Assembly: GCF_000004195.4 (NCBI RefSeq) | Contig: NC_030677.2 | Span: 104,382,329-104,446,328 of the forward strand | Reading direction: 5' to 3' | Length of the DNA stretch: 64,000 nucleotides | Source of the DNA: Xenopus tropicalis | Lineage: Eukaryota; Chordata; Amphibia; Anura; Pipidae | Part shown: piece after piece, positions 1 through 25,519 of the stretch | Layout of the letters: every line of letters begins with the position of its first letter | Position numbering within the stretch: position 1 is the first letter of the stretch | The notes under the pieces: generated by a model | The model's database searches: none | What the model was told of the DNA's origin: nothing | What the model saw: the letters and a program-made list of their open reading frames with translations, nothing else | Translations under genes and position numbers: made by a program

Positions 1-2957
1 CTGAGACCCTTGGGAGCAATGCATAAAGTATTTCCTCTAGAGATGTTATTTTGTCTTGTGTAAATTAAAAGATCATAGCATCTAGGTTGCCCAAACCACA
101 TGTATTTTTAAAGATATATATATGAGTAACGCTATCAGTAAATATATAGATCCACTTTTTTGGCTAGTTCTCCAATTGGTGGATACTTTTCATGATATGG
201 CTACCCAGATGATCACATGGTAGGCTTTTAAGATCATCTGGTACAGACATAGACCAATAGATTGCTGATTTTTATGTTAACCTGTGTTTTTTGCTTCTGA
301 TTTTGGATCAAGAACAAACTTTAGGCATAAGGGTAGATGTTATGTTGTCCTGCAGTTTTTTATAGAAATTACCCTTTCACTCCTTGATGTCAAACTTGTG
401 GTCTCCGGCAGCTGTGAACTACAGATCTTAGCCTTATCCAGTAACAGCTGTAGATATTTATAGTGCAGCTAATGTACATGAAAAACTGGGGATTCCAAAT
501 TTGGCTCAAAAGTAGTTATTCTTTACACTGGAGGCATGAAAAGTTATGTAAAAGATTCTTTAGTTTTCTGTTCCTGATGTGGGTGTGCATTTCAGTACAA
601 TGCATAAGTGTAACAGCAACAGAGGCCTGGTCCATGTAAGCAAAGGCGCGGTCTTTCATTTAACAGCCTCCTGTTGCATTGCCAGACTTTATCTCATGCT
701 GAAGAGTGAGGTTTTTCTTGGATGGAACTTTTGTTTAATTGTGGAAAAGCTGGGGTAGCAAGTTTAGGAAGGAGCTGATTCAGGCAGAATTATAAAAAGG
801 TGAATACATGCGGTTTAGCTACGCACATGGGGGGAAAAAATCCTAACCAGAAATGTATCTTAAATTCTGAAAAGCAAAAAAGTCCTTGTTCTTTTTCATC
901 TGTCTTATTCCACTTTTTCATACTGTGGTTCCTGCTTCCCGGGAATTTTTGCTGCTTTCACTAAAATGCTGAAAAGTGGGCGTAGTTGCGAATTTCAAGC
1001 CTGAAATGTAGAAAAACCATTGAACAATACTTTGGCTTTTGTTCTACACTGTTAATAGTTTCCTTCTTTCTTTGCCTTTTATCTGGCAAAATAATTATCT
1101 CTTGAAAGCTAAAATGCATGTATTTTTTGCCCTAGTTTGTTATTCCCTTGATCTATAGATATTTTTTTTTACACTTACATGCATTACAGTGGGATCCTTT
1201 GTTCTTCATTTACAGAGCTGGTTGAAAAGTGAGCAACAAGCCTCAGGATATATGATTCTGTGGTCACTCCTTTCCTATCTCACTAACGGTCAGCTGCAAT
1301 CTCCCTTCCTTTGTTCTCTTTGCTTACAGTTTTGCCCTGAGCGCAAATTCTAGAATGCTCCTGAGTACTGTACACAAAAACACACATTGTACACACACTT
1401 TGTGGGGGGTCACATTTGCTAAAGATACTTTTTCTTTCTCCACTCATTCTAATAAATCTGGCCTTTCTTTAGTGGGTTGAATCTTTTTTTTCTATTTTTT
1501 ATTTCCTTTATCGGTTAACTATGGATTTTTACCAGGTTTGTATGACTGACAAGTAAAATATATATAAAGTTTATAGAGGCTGCAGAGGTAAAAGCTAAAT
1601 GTACAGTTTGGATAGCACTGGCCATGTATAGTGCTTTTGTATTTGTGCTATTGCTAGGCAACCTAAAAGCTGCATACTTCTGCACAATCATTGGCATGGC
1701 TCTAGCCAATCTTTTGTTCATTTCTGTTTCTTGTAATGCAGATGAGTGGGTCACTGGGAAATGCATGTAAATATCTTAGTGATAATTGTATTTTCTGAAC
1801 TGTGCAAATTCTGTCCAGAGGAAGAGTAGTCTATAATAACATGTAATTCTGGAAACACTTCATAAATTCTTACATTAAAACAATTAATAAAGTATATAAT
1901 TCAATAAAAAAACCTCAAGGGCAAATGCCTTTGTTAATGAATAACTTTTGCCTGCATTTCCACTGTTTCAGCAACATACATTCTTAATGGGTTATGCACA
2001 GTTAGCTCTACTTCATTTACCCATAATAAACCATGACATCTTTGATTTTAGAATTCTAACTGCATTAGACCCACATAAACTAACAGGTGATGGGTTGATG
2101 TGGCTATTGGTTTACAGGTTATTAGTCAGTGTTAGATATAAAGTACCCAAATTAAAAAAAAAAAAAAAAAGTACTTATGCACCATAAAAATCCCAAAAGA
2201 ATCCTGCAATACTTGTTTTTGAATGCCTCTGTGAGGACTTAATTTGGTTTGCATCCTTTCGGTTCTCAAGCAACATTGCCACAGTAATTAGTTATCAATT
2301 AGATGCTGTCCTGCTTGTTTGATGGATATATCTTGCAAGCTGGATATATAGTAACTATCAACCAGGTATTGGTTAGGGAGGTCATTGGAAAGGCCCCAAA
2401 CCAATAAGCCATTTGGTTTGGGGGGACAAATTGGCAGCTTTTATCAGCCCATGTAGCTGCAGAGCAGATTGTTCAGCAGAAAGTCAAAAGTGATACGTGT
2501 TGTAGCATGTCATGTGGCAAAGTAGTGCCATTTTCATCTGGTATTGGTTTATCTGGTGTAGCTTTTTTGTTCAGTAGAACAGCAAGCTTCCCTAAATCTA
2601 GTGCTCTAAGGCTACCTCATAAACAGACTTTTGTTTTAACAATATAGTTAATTTGCTTAAGTAGAAAATACACAAACAAAATTAAGTGTCATTTCAATAT
2701 ACTCTACAGAAGAACAAGTTCTTGGGCTATAGTATTTCTGCATACTAATCATTAAACATGTTCTGTATAAATGCATGCCTTCCTGATGATACATCTTTGC
2801 CCTTAATCTAAAACATTTTATATGCTCCTTTTTTTCTTAACAGCTGATGTAGTTGATTCTGGGGAGGGGTAACAATGCATCATATTCTAGTTATTTAGTT
2901 TAAAGGCTGATCTTCCCAGTTTGTTTTCCAGACATACATTGGCATTCTGCTAGTACT

Positions 2958-3070
2958 ACGTCCAGACTGGCAATCACTGAATTCTGGCAATTGGCTGATG
3001 GGGGGCTGTTTGGGCCTCTGTGTATTTTAAATGCCAGTGCCTCTTTTGGATCCCAGTTTGAGAGAATATA
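2958..3070 (+). repeat. Dispersed repeat family A (copy 1)
   Basis: The core GGGCTGTTTGGGCCTCTGTG, followed by an AAATGCCAG block and a CCCAGT block, recurs at 5584, 6818 and 32085 and inverted at 52700. Five divergent copies in 64 kb mark an old interspersed family. I do not recognise its class. Confidence 0.6.
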
Positions 3071-5268
3071 GCTGGTAAAAGGCAGCCTCAAGCATATCAA
3101 ATGGAGGGCCAGCTTTAAACATCTTAAGGAATTTGGCAGTGTGGAAGCAAACTCAATGTTAGTTAGCACCACGTGGCCCTCCAAGCATGCAAAGGACTCT
3201 GAAATGTCACATCAATTATAAAATCTGGTCTGCATATATTTATCTTACAAGTGACAAGAGTCATCTTGTCCTGTAATTCAGAAATACCATTTAGGTTACC
3301 TCTGCCATTTGTTACCTTACTTAACCTGGCATCCACAGGTCAAAGATGCAGTGCATTGGGTGCTTTCTCCAGGCTGTCTAGAAAAGAGTATTACTACATG
3401 CATGCAAAAGGACAGGTAAACTGCTTTATTTATGTATAAATGTATAGAGTTGGCATTGTTTAAATAGTCAGAACCAGCAGCAGAACAGAGCAGAGGAATA
3501 CTATTTTCAATAGCAGGGTACACTTAAAATCAGTTTTTTAAATACATTTATATTGGGAAGTTGTTTTTTGTAACTACATTTTATTTGATTATTCCAAAAA
3601 GGAAACACTGGGCACATATTCTCTTTATATATGGGTCCATTTGTAATATATTAATGGTTACTTCGAACTTCCCCCTTGAGAAACAGATCTGCACTATCTA
3701 ACCAAAATGAAGATGATCTCTGACACTGGGAATAAAACAGTTTGTCATACAAATTTCTCACGTAAGTGCTTATTGTGTGGAGTACAGTAACAGGGCATGT
3801 CCACACCAATATTTGGACAAAACAGACAGTTACATAGTTCCTTTTGTCTTTGTGTAATGCATGTCCCATAATGAGTTGTGTGTTCAGGTGCATATGCGGC
3901 AGAAAGGAGAAACAGAGCTTAAACAAGCTCTCCACTCACTGCAAGATCTTCTCTTTGGGGAGGTCACCAAATAAAAAGATCTTTGCTCAGTTTGGCTACC
4001 AGTGTGCCAGGCCAATTTGGCTAATCTGGTTGACTGGCTCTTGGGCCAATGATCAGATAAGAAACCTATGCAGGTTGCATCAGTTGCCCTAGTTTATGGC
4101 CATTTGCACACATTGCTCTTTAGGGTGATGGCACATGCGTCACTTCATTTTACCAAAGGTGCCTGAAGTTACTTCACAAGGCAACTTCAGAAAGAACAAA
4201 GCAGCATACATGTTCCCACCGGCGATTTACAGTATTGCCAATAGGAAACCATTTTCAGGAGATATGTTTCCTGCTGTAGTGCAGATTAATGTTCTGGGCA
4301 TGTGCCATTGCCCTAAAGCTGGGTAAAAATAGGACAGAAATGCTTTCTGTGCCACTCCCCGGCTAGCACTTGTAGTATATTGTCCAAAAATGCTCTTGTG
4401 CTGATACTTTTAGGTGTTTTCCATTCAATTCAATGCTTGTTTCATCTGGATGATGAATGGTGTTGGGCTGAAAAGGACCTTTAAGTAGTCAGCCTGTTGT
4501 TAAATAATTTGAGATTAAAAAAAATATTTTACCACAGTATTGTTTCTGGCAGTGTTCAGTATGTGTACACCATGTGTAATTGCACTGCTGTACAAAAGCT
4601 TCAAATAAACTTTAATTTGGCTGTTACTATAGTATTCATTCGAGAAACACTTGGAATTGTGCAAGCTATAGAAATCAGTCCTTGACTCGTTTTACTCCAT
4701 GCTAGCTCAGTTTGCCAGCGTTCACACAGATAGCATCCAGCCATTCTTACAGGCAGCTTTCCGCCGGCCTCCCACCCTCTGGTGACTGTTACCTTATAAG
4801 GGCACGCCGTCACACAGTGAGCACAGAGGGGAGAAAGGAAAAGGTGGAGTTCTAATGACTAACACAAATTTCATACATTTTCATTTCCTCTGTGCCTTTG
4901 CAAAGGATGGCTGCTTTTTTCTTAACCCTTAATGGGTGCTGCCTTTTCCAAACTTCTGTGAACTCCTTTCCAACATGTTTAACCATAAAAGTGGCAAAAA
5001 GCCCGTACTGTGAGAGGTTATGTGCCTAGCAATACAGTACTGTAGTAATACTTTTGTTAAAGAATTTTTTTTTGTTGTTCTTTTTGAATTTTAATTACAG
5101 CATTGTAAACCAGGAATATCTGACTTGTGGTTCCCTACACAGTAAACTTCAACTCCCATAATCCCCTGTATCACTCTCCTTTCCTCAGACCTGAAAAAAG
5201 CACAATTACTGTGATGTAGTGAATTCCCTGTGCCTGATAATTGAATGACAGCAGAGTGACAAATCTTA

Positions 5269-5580
5269 GGGCTGTGGCAGACGGGAGACTAGTCGCCCGC
5301 GCCAAATCTCCCTTGTTGCGGGCGACTAATCTCACCGTCCCATCCCCCGATTTACATTCTCGCCAGTGGGATGGCATATGCGGCGCCGCAATTTCCCTGA
5401 AATCGCGGAAGTTTCCTCTCTTCGGGGAAATCGCAACGCTGCTTATGCCATCCCACCGATCGGGATTGAAAGCGCCCAAGCAAAATCTACGTTCAGGGCT
5501 GAATCACCAAGTGGAGGTATAATTTCTATTGTTTCTACCTCCATATCTGACGATTGAGCCCTGAATGTCAGTGGTGTCAC
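5269..5580. mobile_element. Chimeric TAA-type MITE
   Basis: The left end, after TTA, reads GGGCTGTGGCAGACGGGAGA and matches the TIR family of 48853-49148 and 57327, including the internal GATGGCATATGCGGCGCCGC block. From about 5470 the sequence switches to the hairpin module of the 58140-58485 element (TTCAGGGCTGAATC paired with GATTGAGCCCTGAA around a GGAGGTA/TACCTCC stem). The normal right TIR of the first family is absent. Confidence 0.65.
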
Positions 5581-5583
5581 TAT

Positions 5584-5670
5584 TTATTGGGCCTGTAGGG
5601 GGCTGTTTGGCCTCTGTGGACTTGAAATACCAGGGCCTGTTTTAATTCCCACTCTATGCCTGGGTGCAAC
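5584..5670 (+). repeat. Dispersed repeat family A (copy 2)
   Basis: This partial copy has GGGGGCTGTTTGGCCTCTGT, then ACTTGAAATACCAGGGCCTG. It starts directly after the chimeric MITE at 5269. Confidence 0.55.
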
Positions 5671-6817
5671 ACCCTAAAGGACCCCATGAAGAAAATGGCC
5701 AAGAGACTGCTTTTTCCCTCTTTGCTATACATTTTTCCCATGTTTGCACATATTAAATAAATGTTTGCATGACAAGATTTTGTCCAACTTTTATTTCTGT
5801 TATTCATATTCATCCCTGCATGTGAGTGTAAGGATCCTTTGAGAGGGAAACATCTTTCATCCGACAGGACTATAACGTGAGCCTAAAAGTGGCTATACAT
5901 ATCCAGATTCAGTTGTCCAGTTTGAACAATTTCAACCATTACAGCTTACCATCCTGGTTTATAGGGTACATCAGGCAGTTTCAGATTCAAAAGACCACCC
6001 TGCAGTCCTTTTCAAATGGACTTCCAAGTTTGAAATAGTTTTTATCAATGCCTTTTCCTGGTGCATGGATTAGCTATCAATTTTACCCATCCATATTAAA
6101 CATGGAAATCAACAAAAATAGCAGTTTGGTCCACAGAATGACCAGATCTTTTAAAAGAGAACTACCTGTAAAAATGAATGTGGCTAGAAATGACGTATTT
6201 TATATACAGAACTTCCTTCTCCGGCATCTTTATTACAGTAATGATCCAATCCTTAAAAGTTGCCCACAGAAGCTCCCCATCTTAGATTTTGTTGAGAGTT
6301 TCTGTGGCACTGCACATGCTCGGTGTTCTCCGGACTGCTGTTGAAAGGCTAAATTTAGGGTTTGTCACAAATCATCAGGCAGCCATGAATCTAAATTAAT
6401 TACTACTTAGCATTGTATCATAGCATTTGTATTCAATGTATACTGTAATATTTACTGTAAGTTGGTCCCTTAGCTCAGGTAACTGACAGCAGCACAGAGC
6501 CTTTACAGTAAAATCTGTACAAAAGAAGATGGGGCATAATCGGAGGCTCAGCATTGGGTGGCCACTATACTTTTGGCCACATATCTAAAGTTGGCACAAC
6601 ACACTGAGGCTCTTTTATAAACACTGGGCAAATTTGCCCCTGGGCAATAACCTATGGCAACCAATCAAATGTTTGCTTCTGTTGTTCAACCTGGAGCAGG
6701 CTGAAAAAAAGGAAACATCATATTGGTCTTATAAACTGGCATAGTGTTTTTATTTCTAATTGCATACTCCAGAGAAGCCTGTGGCATTTCCCTGTCGTGT
6801 TGCGGATCAGTTAAGGG

Positions 6818-6950
6818 GATATCATCGGCCAGACTGCCAATCTATGAATTCAGAGAAATGCCAGAGGGGCGGCTATAAGAGAGGTGGCCTTATTGTATTT
6901 GAAATGGCAGGGCCTATTTAAATTTTTGTCCAGATCTTGATATTAAACTA
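6818..6950 (+). repeat. Dispersed repeat family A (copy 3)
   Basis: Divergent copy sharing CCAGACTGCCAAT, GAATTCAGAGAAATGCCAG and GAAATGGCAGGGCCTATTT with the copies at 2958 and 52700. Confidence 0.5.
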
Positions 6951-7063
6951 ATCCTGTGTGTTTTCTTTAAATAAATTGTGCATGCTTTATAAATTGATGC
7001 TTAGTTACTTTTTCCTTGATAAATTGGCAACTGGGTGCAATGTTATTTTGCCTAGTACGACAT

Positions 7064-7413
7064 GGGGGGAAATGTAATAAACGTCTATAAACCGAAAAAT
7101 TATTCTCAATGAGAAAATGTATGCCTTTTGCCTTTGCGCGAATTTAAAATGGGCTTTGCAAATGCAGAAACTGTTTAGCGACCACTTCCAACAGTGGAAG
7201 AAACAGTAAACATTGTATGTAATAAAAATGTCTTAATGGAAAAGTTAAGTTTGCTCCAAAAGATTATGCCGCCTTCAAGTATGCCTTGAATTTTCACAAT
7301 GCACAATTAAAGTTCACAATGCAATTTAATGAACAATATCACATTGTGAAAAGTGAATTTTTATACTCATTTGTGAACATTTTTTACCTGTTTAAGACTT
7401 ATTACATTCCCCC
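7064..7413. mobile_element. Foldback MITE, about 350 bp
   Basis: Terminal inverted repeats GGGGGGAAATGTAATAA and TTATTACATTCCCCC bound an AT-rich interior with no coding capacity. It ends about 215 bp before tpm4 exon 3. Confidence 0.7.
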
Positions 7414-7591
7414 AACAGATTTCAGTTGTGGTTTAGCAGAACAAGCAGTATGACAGTTCTTTATCCACACAGCCTTGACATACCTTTTTTTAAATGTCCC
7501 TTCCTATTCTGCCTCTAAGAATAGTGTATATCTCTCTCTATATCTAGTGTATATGTTTAACATAATAAAATTGTTTTTAAAGGTACTTTAA

Positions 7592-19118
<11,527 letters not shown>

Positions 19119-19470
19119 TGGCAAACAAGAAACCCTCCATATATCTAAACTATTCATTCCTTAAAGTTCTGCCTTCTCGCGTATTTTTTCTTAACATTCC
19201 GGGGAGAAAAGCAACAAATGCGACCAAATATTTTATTTTTTAAGAGACCTTTTACAAGTATGAGCCTATGATCTCATTTACATTGGTGCATTGTACTTAA
19301 TATCACTTTTTTATACTAAGGACCCATGTACATTTTATTCTAGAATAGTCACATGTTGTACTGTGTTCCGTCTTACTTATGTTACTCTGTTACAAGGCCA
19401 CGTAAACGTTGGTATGACAATTTAGAGGATGGTAGGAATGTTACAGTCCCACCAATAAAAATAAAAGAAG
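19119..19470 (+). terminator. tpm4: Probable 3' UTR of the exon 9d transcript
   Basis: Untranslated sequence follows the 9d stop. The first good AATAAA is at 19454-19459 in an A-rich context, giving a UTR of about 350 bases. Mammalian TPM4 UTRs are longer, so later signals such as that near 20291 could be used instead. The 3' boundary is uncertain. Confidence 0.4.
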
Positions 19471-19937
19471 GAAAGTTTTCAGTCTTGGCAGTGGATTGTT
19501 GTCTACTTAAATGTTGCTTTCTGTTTGAAAGAAGAATGCATGATAAAGTGCCTAGAGAAATTGGGGAAGGATCCCTTGGCATGTTGCATCCTTACTTGGT
19601 TTAAATGGAAATGCATCCCACTATAGAGTAATGTCTTAATAGATGCAGAATTTTTTCAAGTTCTACTAGCCTTCTGATTGACAGAGAGACCTGGCACAGC
19701 ACCTCGCACCCCCCCCCCCCCATCCAACCTTGTGTATATTTTTAACCCTTTGAGTGCCAGCTTCTTTAAATTTTCCCACCCAACATGTCCGCATAGACCA
19801 AACCTGAAAACACAAAATCCATGGAAGAGACATTCTGGTACAGACATCAAAAATATAGATTTCATTGTGGCAGCACTAAAAGTATTAAATGCCTTAAAAC
19901 AGAGTTTCAGGTAAGGGCATCTTGAATTATAACAGTA

Positions 19938-20224
19938 CAGGTATGGTATTGATTATCCAGAACGGCAATCTCACATAGAATGCAGTTTAAACAGATAATT
20001 CAAATTTGAATCATTATAAAATTTTTCTTTTTCTCTGTAATAATAAAACAGGCCCATGTACTTATTCCACATTAAGATGCATTCATCTATATTCGTGGCA
20101 AAACCAATATTGGGATTATTTCATGTTTAAAATGTGTTTTTAGTATGGTGATCAAAATTACCTTTTTCCCTTTTGGGGGGAAACCCCAGGTTCCGAGCAT
20201 TCTGGACAACAGGTCCCAAATCTG
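19938..20224. mobile_element. Family B MITE (TA-flanked)
   Basis: CAGGTATGGTATTGATTATC at the left and GGACAACAGGTCCCAAATCTG at the right, flanked by TA. The internal AATAATAAAACAGGCC block is typical of the family. About 290 bp and mildly decayed. Confidence 0.75.
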
Positions 20225-20789
20225 TATATATTTACTATTAATACATGAATGTCCTTGAACTGTTGTCCAAAACAGTGATAAAATTAGAAGTTAATAAACC
20301 CCACGGCAAAAACATTTTAGGGCCCCAGTAAAGTTTTTCATAAATATACATAGTGTTGACAAAAGTTTCTGAACACCTAGCCTTACAAAATGTTATTCCA
20401 AAAGCAAGGCTATATTAATATGAAGTTGGTCTTATCTTTGGTGCTGTAAAAGCCTCTACTCCCCTGGGAAGCTTCCTACTAGATTTTGGAAAATTGTTTG
20501 CTGGATTTGCTTCTATTTAGTAATGAGCATTAGTGAGGTTGGCCACTAGCAATGGGAATCAGGCCTAGCTCCCAGACAGGTTTACTATTTATCCCTTCTG
20601 ATTACCTAGAAAAAAAACCATGCTTCTGGTGAATAGTCCTTTCATTTTTTAAAATAACATATTGTCTTATAGTTGAAAATGAGAGTTCCACTGAGGACAT
20701 CATTTTAGACCAAGTGTACAGATTCTTGGCCAAACTATATCTAAATATTTTTGGGAATATAGTGTGTATTGAGATCTAATCTCCCCCAA

Positions 20790-21000
20790 ACGCCTTTCCA
20801 CCGTCAACAAAGTGAATCACGTGGAAAGGCATACGCGGTTCTTCGTTTTCTAAGTTGTGCAATGGTGCCTGCAGGAGGAAACAAATGCCATTCCACATGT
20901 GATTCACTTTGTTGCCAGTGGAAATTGCCAGTGGCATTTCAGGGAAATTAGTTGCCCGCTCTAGCAGAGGTTATCACAGGAGACTAATCCCTCCATGGGA
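20790..21000. repeat. Foldback repeat related to the 10.7-kb MITE
   Basis: CGCCTTTCCACCGTCAACAA and TGTTGCCAGTGGAAA with AAGTGAATCACGTGGAAAGG / CCACATGTGATTCACTTT form an imperfect hairpin, followed by GACTAATCCCTCCATGGGAC. It shares modules with 10811-11029. Confidence 0.55.
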
Positions 21001-22036
21001 CTAAACCAATCCTGTATGGGAGCCGAGCAAACATAAAAATTCAGCAGGAAGAAGGATTCCATATGGCATGCAATTTTATCAAACATCACTGCAGAGCTTT
21101 ATTGTGGAAACTAACATTTTGGGCTGCACTCTGGCTTTTGTCAACATGCAAACCAAACAGACAATGTCCAAATAAACACTAAGCGATGGGATGGGACCGT
21201 GAGGCCTATGTGGTGACCTTATGATATGACACTACCCATAGGAATAAATATTTACATGTCAAAAAAAAACACCTAAAGCTTCATATTTACATAAGACCAT
21301 GTGTGTTCAAGACACTCAAGAAGCAAAGTATACAAAGTTAGGCATTAAATGTAACATTTGTATTATGACACATACATATATGGTAAATAATCATGTTTCA
21401 CACGGGTTAGTGTTGTTCACAAAAATAACAATTAAACTGTGTGGAATCTACTCAGGCATAAAAAGAGGGACATAAAGTAAAACGTAATGAACATTACCAC
21501 CCAGAGGGACATAAGACAGTAAAGAGTATAATCCCACGGTAAAAGGTGGGATTCAGTGAACCAGAAAGTCTGGAAAAAACTAGGAAATAGGAGATATATG
21601 CCCATAACAAGCATACACTCAGCGCACATTTGCAGCATTGGGTGGTGGTCTAATATGAATATGGTTCCTGTTAAGTAGACAATGGTGGTTATTTTAAAGC
21701 CCCAGAATAGTTCCCTCTGGGTTCAAACTAGGCTAAACAGACCACTACAGATCCTGGGAGGCACAAGGTGGTGCACTAAATGGCATAACAAGACACATTT
21801 TTAGAGTAGCGACCATCACTATGTGCCTGTCCTATCGCACCAGGATAGATAATAGTACGGGAACTAGTGCCTGTCAGTGCAGCCATTGAGCCTTGACTTA
21901 CCTTGTTGCAGTATAAATTTAATTGGTTGGGCCATGAGCAAAAGGGCAACTAAACTGTAGAGATTCTGGGTGAAAGAGGTGGGTAAACAACTAGTATAGT
22001 CCATGTGTAGTAACAAAGAAGGGGAAATAAGTGTAG

Positions 22037-22320
22037 GTGGCCATACACGGGCCGATTCTAGCTACCAATATCTGTCCCTTAGACCGATTTGGCAGCTTAT
22101 CGGCCCATGTATGGGCACTAACGAGTGGGGGCTTGACGACCAACATCTAGCCTGAAATCAGGCAGATCTCGGGCAGGTTTAAAAAATGAGTCGGATCGGG
22201 GACCACAGTGGCTCGTTGATGCAGTCCCCGAACACCTATACCCCATAGGTGGGGATATTGTGAGAAGATCCTTTCGCTTGACAACGTCGCCAAGCGAGCG
22301 GATTTTAGCGTGTATGGCCC
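22037..22320. mobile_element. TAA-type MITE, GGCCATACACG family (D)
   Basis: GTGGCCATACACGGGCCGAT at the left and GTGTATGGCCC at the right, flanked by TAG and TAA. Internal hairpins include GCCGATTC..GCTACC and the GTCGCCAAGCGAGCGGAT block, also found at 48498-48714. Confidence 0.75.
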
Positions 22321-24684
22321 TAACACCTTTGAACAACTTATTAGTAACCCAATTGCATATAGTGACATTGGCTATATAATGCCATTATTATGACAGTAGT
22401 ATTAAGTTCTTCAATTCATGACATTTCCATACATAGTGCTTATTGCCATTACCGAAAGAAATCAGCAGCCAACATTGAAAGATACCAATAAAGCAAAAAA
22501 TGAACCTATTATACTGCATAGCATATTATTTCGGATGACATTAGTGCTGAGAAAAAGGCACCATGCTAAACATTGCTGATGGGATATATAAACTGACTTT
22601 ACCATAAAATTATATCAAGTATTTATGCACAAATGCGATTAGTTATTGCTGGAACACAGTAATAATATGGAAATAAGCAAGATGTTCTGCACATGGTTGA
22701 GCTTATGTATTTGGACATTAATGACTACGACTATGAAAAGGTTCCACATTTTTTAACATTTACTCTTACTTCACATGTTTTTATGTTATCATTAAAAATC
22801 TCACCACACATGAAAATATGTGCTCAAGTGGCCTGGTCACTCCCCATTAGGTCCAGTGAAATTCAGTCAGCCATCTGCTGGCTCATTAGTATCTGACTGA
22901 GCCCTGTACACATATGTCTCTGGAAGGCATCATTTATGTTTCATATGCAGGTTAATGGGTTGCCCTCTCTGTACTTCTGAAGTATATTTTAATTGGTCTA
23001 AACATAAAGCACATTTTTATACTTCAACAATCAAAAATATTCTTTATACGATTCATACTACAAGAATCTAAGGATGTACAGTGCAGTCTTAATATAAGCA
23101 CATGATGGCAGGACACTGCTAAAGAGGCACAGCATGTTTTTTACATCAAATTCTAGTCAGGTGTCCCCATATTTAGAATGCAGGAGTTTACTGATTGGAC
23201 CAGATCTGTCCAGTACTGCACTCACCTTCATCTCATTCAAAAAGAGGTCTACTTCTTCATTATGTGTAGGGACTAAGTTTCACTTGCAACTTGCTTTTCT
23301 AAGTTTTACCACTTTTTTTGGATTGCACAGTAGGGTTGCCACTTTTTTTTGGCAACAATACTGGCCTTCAGGTTGGGGGGAGCAATTGTGTTGCTTGGGT
23401 TTGGGGTGATGATGTAATGGGGTGGGGTAAATGGGCAGGGTAGAGGCTGGCAGTGGAGAGGGTAAGGGGAGGGCAGGATTTATAGGTAGAATTGCCACCC
23501 TTTGAAATTTACCAGCAACTAACACTCCTCTGGTATGCTCTTGGTATGTGTGTGAGCACAGTGCTTCATATGAGCCAGAAGGAAAGACTTTATTACATAA
23601 AATGGCAGCATTTCTATATGGTATCATCCATTGGCATATACTTGAAAATGTTTTTATGAAAACAGGCTCTATTTATAAAACATTTTTTACATAATACATT
23701 TTTATATAAATAAAAACTGCATTTGTGAAACAGGGTTTTACATTTGGGCTGATTTGTGTGAAAAGTTATGTCATACCTGTACTGTTCAGGGGTATAGATT
23801 TACGTGATTTTATAGATTTAAGTGTAGCTTTTTCTTTCCTTTTTATTCCTTGTTTCTAAGTTACTACAGAGTCTAAATTTCTTTTTGAATATTGTTAATC
23901 TATTATTGCTTTTCACTCATTCAGCTACTTCTTCATCCCCCACCACCCGACAACTTAAAAACTGGTGTTGTTCTCTTCTGGTGCATCTTCTGCTCTTCCC
24001 TGTACCTAAGCATCTATATTCTCACAAACATTTCAAAGGGTACTACAAATTTTAATTGACTTGTAGAATGATGCAGACTGTGCTATTGGAATTTGAAAAG
24101 CTGCTAGGGCTTAAATTCCCTAGCAACCAGGCAGTACGTAAGAAGCCCAGTAGAGGGCTTGAAAACAAATACTGTATAACATTAAATCCTCACAGCCAAT
24201 CTGTTATTCTATTGGTGGGTTCAGTCACCAGGTCACAATTTCAGTTGCAGGTCAGATAAATGCAGTATCTTTAGAAAACCATACAAAAAGACAAATTAAA
24301 AAGGTTGCTTAAAATAGGTCCTCTTAATGTCATTATTAACTTTTGCAGAGTACCCTACGGTAGATAAAACACTAGGCCACTAGAGGTCTCTAGTTAACTT
24401 CCTATCTTTCTTTCAGGAACCATATACTCGATCATAGCTGTAAACTTGTACAATTAATGGAGATCAAAGTGTGACCACCAACATTTTTAAAAGTAAATTT
24501 GCCTTCTGTGGGCGAGGCAGTTACGATCATGTCCCCCTCAAGATTTTTCATGACTCTTTCATGAGACCTAAATGAACAAAGATTGGTTAGGAAGACTATA
24601 AATTAGAACTCGAAACACGTGCTCTATATGTGTACAAATTTCTAGATCAGTTTTTCATACAGAGACATGATGTCCTGTCTAATA

Positions 24685-24903
24685 TAGCAAGCGGTGAAAT
24701 ATATCGCTCTCAGCAGGAAATAATGCACGTGGTGGAAAATAACGCAAGAAAAACGCTCATCGCGAGTTAAATAACGTGTCTAAATTATGACGCCTGTCCT
24801 TTTAGTGGATCGTGCGTTAAGTCGCAAAAAATAAGAAGCGATAAAATTTTTAACGCATGCTATAAATACAGCTTGTTTCAACACACTTTAGTGAATCAAC
24901 CCC
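24685..24903. repeat. CpG-containing repeat ending TTTAGTGAATCAACCCC
   Basis: A block rich in CG steps (GAAATATATCGCTC, AAAAACGCTCATCGCGAG, CGTGCGTTAAGTCGC) in otherwise CpG-poor DNA ends in a motif like the right end of the 56256-56817 element. The left end is not resolved. Confidence 0.45.
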
Positions 24904-25519
24904 AGAAGTCTTATTGTCCTATATATATTGAAAATGGCTGAATACAGAGGACCCCTTGTCTTTGTCTGCAGGAAAAACTCAACTTCAATGACAGAGGAGA
25001 AAGTGTACTTTGGAGTCTGACCCAGATGTAACCCAAACCCCCAATAGTCGCACAAATTTTAACTCAAACCCTCCTAACCTGCAGCTCCCATGAGTTTTGG
25101 GACAGATCAGAATTTCAATGAAACTGAATTTACAATCTAAATTTAGTAGAGCAGAGAGTGGTGCTTATAATCCCATATGCACCAGTACACTAAATAAAAT
25201 TTACACATATCTATTGTTGGAGAGCACAGTGAAGTGCAGTGAGGACTCCCAGACCTCTCTGTTGCTTGCGCTGGTGCCCAGCAAGTCCCCCTCAGCACCA
25301 GAGAGAGGTCTGTGAAACCTAAATTGAAAAATACAAGTATGCATCTTACTATTTAAATCAATTAACATATTACTCACCTCCATCTCCCAATATATGTCCT
25401 TCCAGTAAAGTTACCCTTTCTATGCTGAACTTGCTTTTCCTGACAGTGGTGGATGCTTGACTGCCTATTATACACAATTGTTATTAGGGAAACCTTTAAA
25501 TTGATCTAATGTATATGTA

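Noticed and set aside
19709..19720. C12 homopolymer after tpm4, and C-runs near 50705-50726
   Set aside because: Simple low-complexity runs. No regulatory meaning can be supported.
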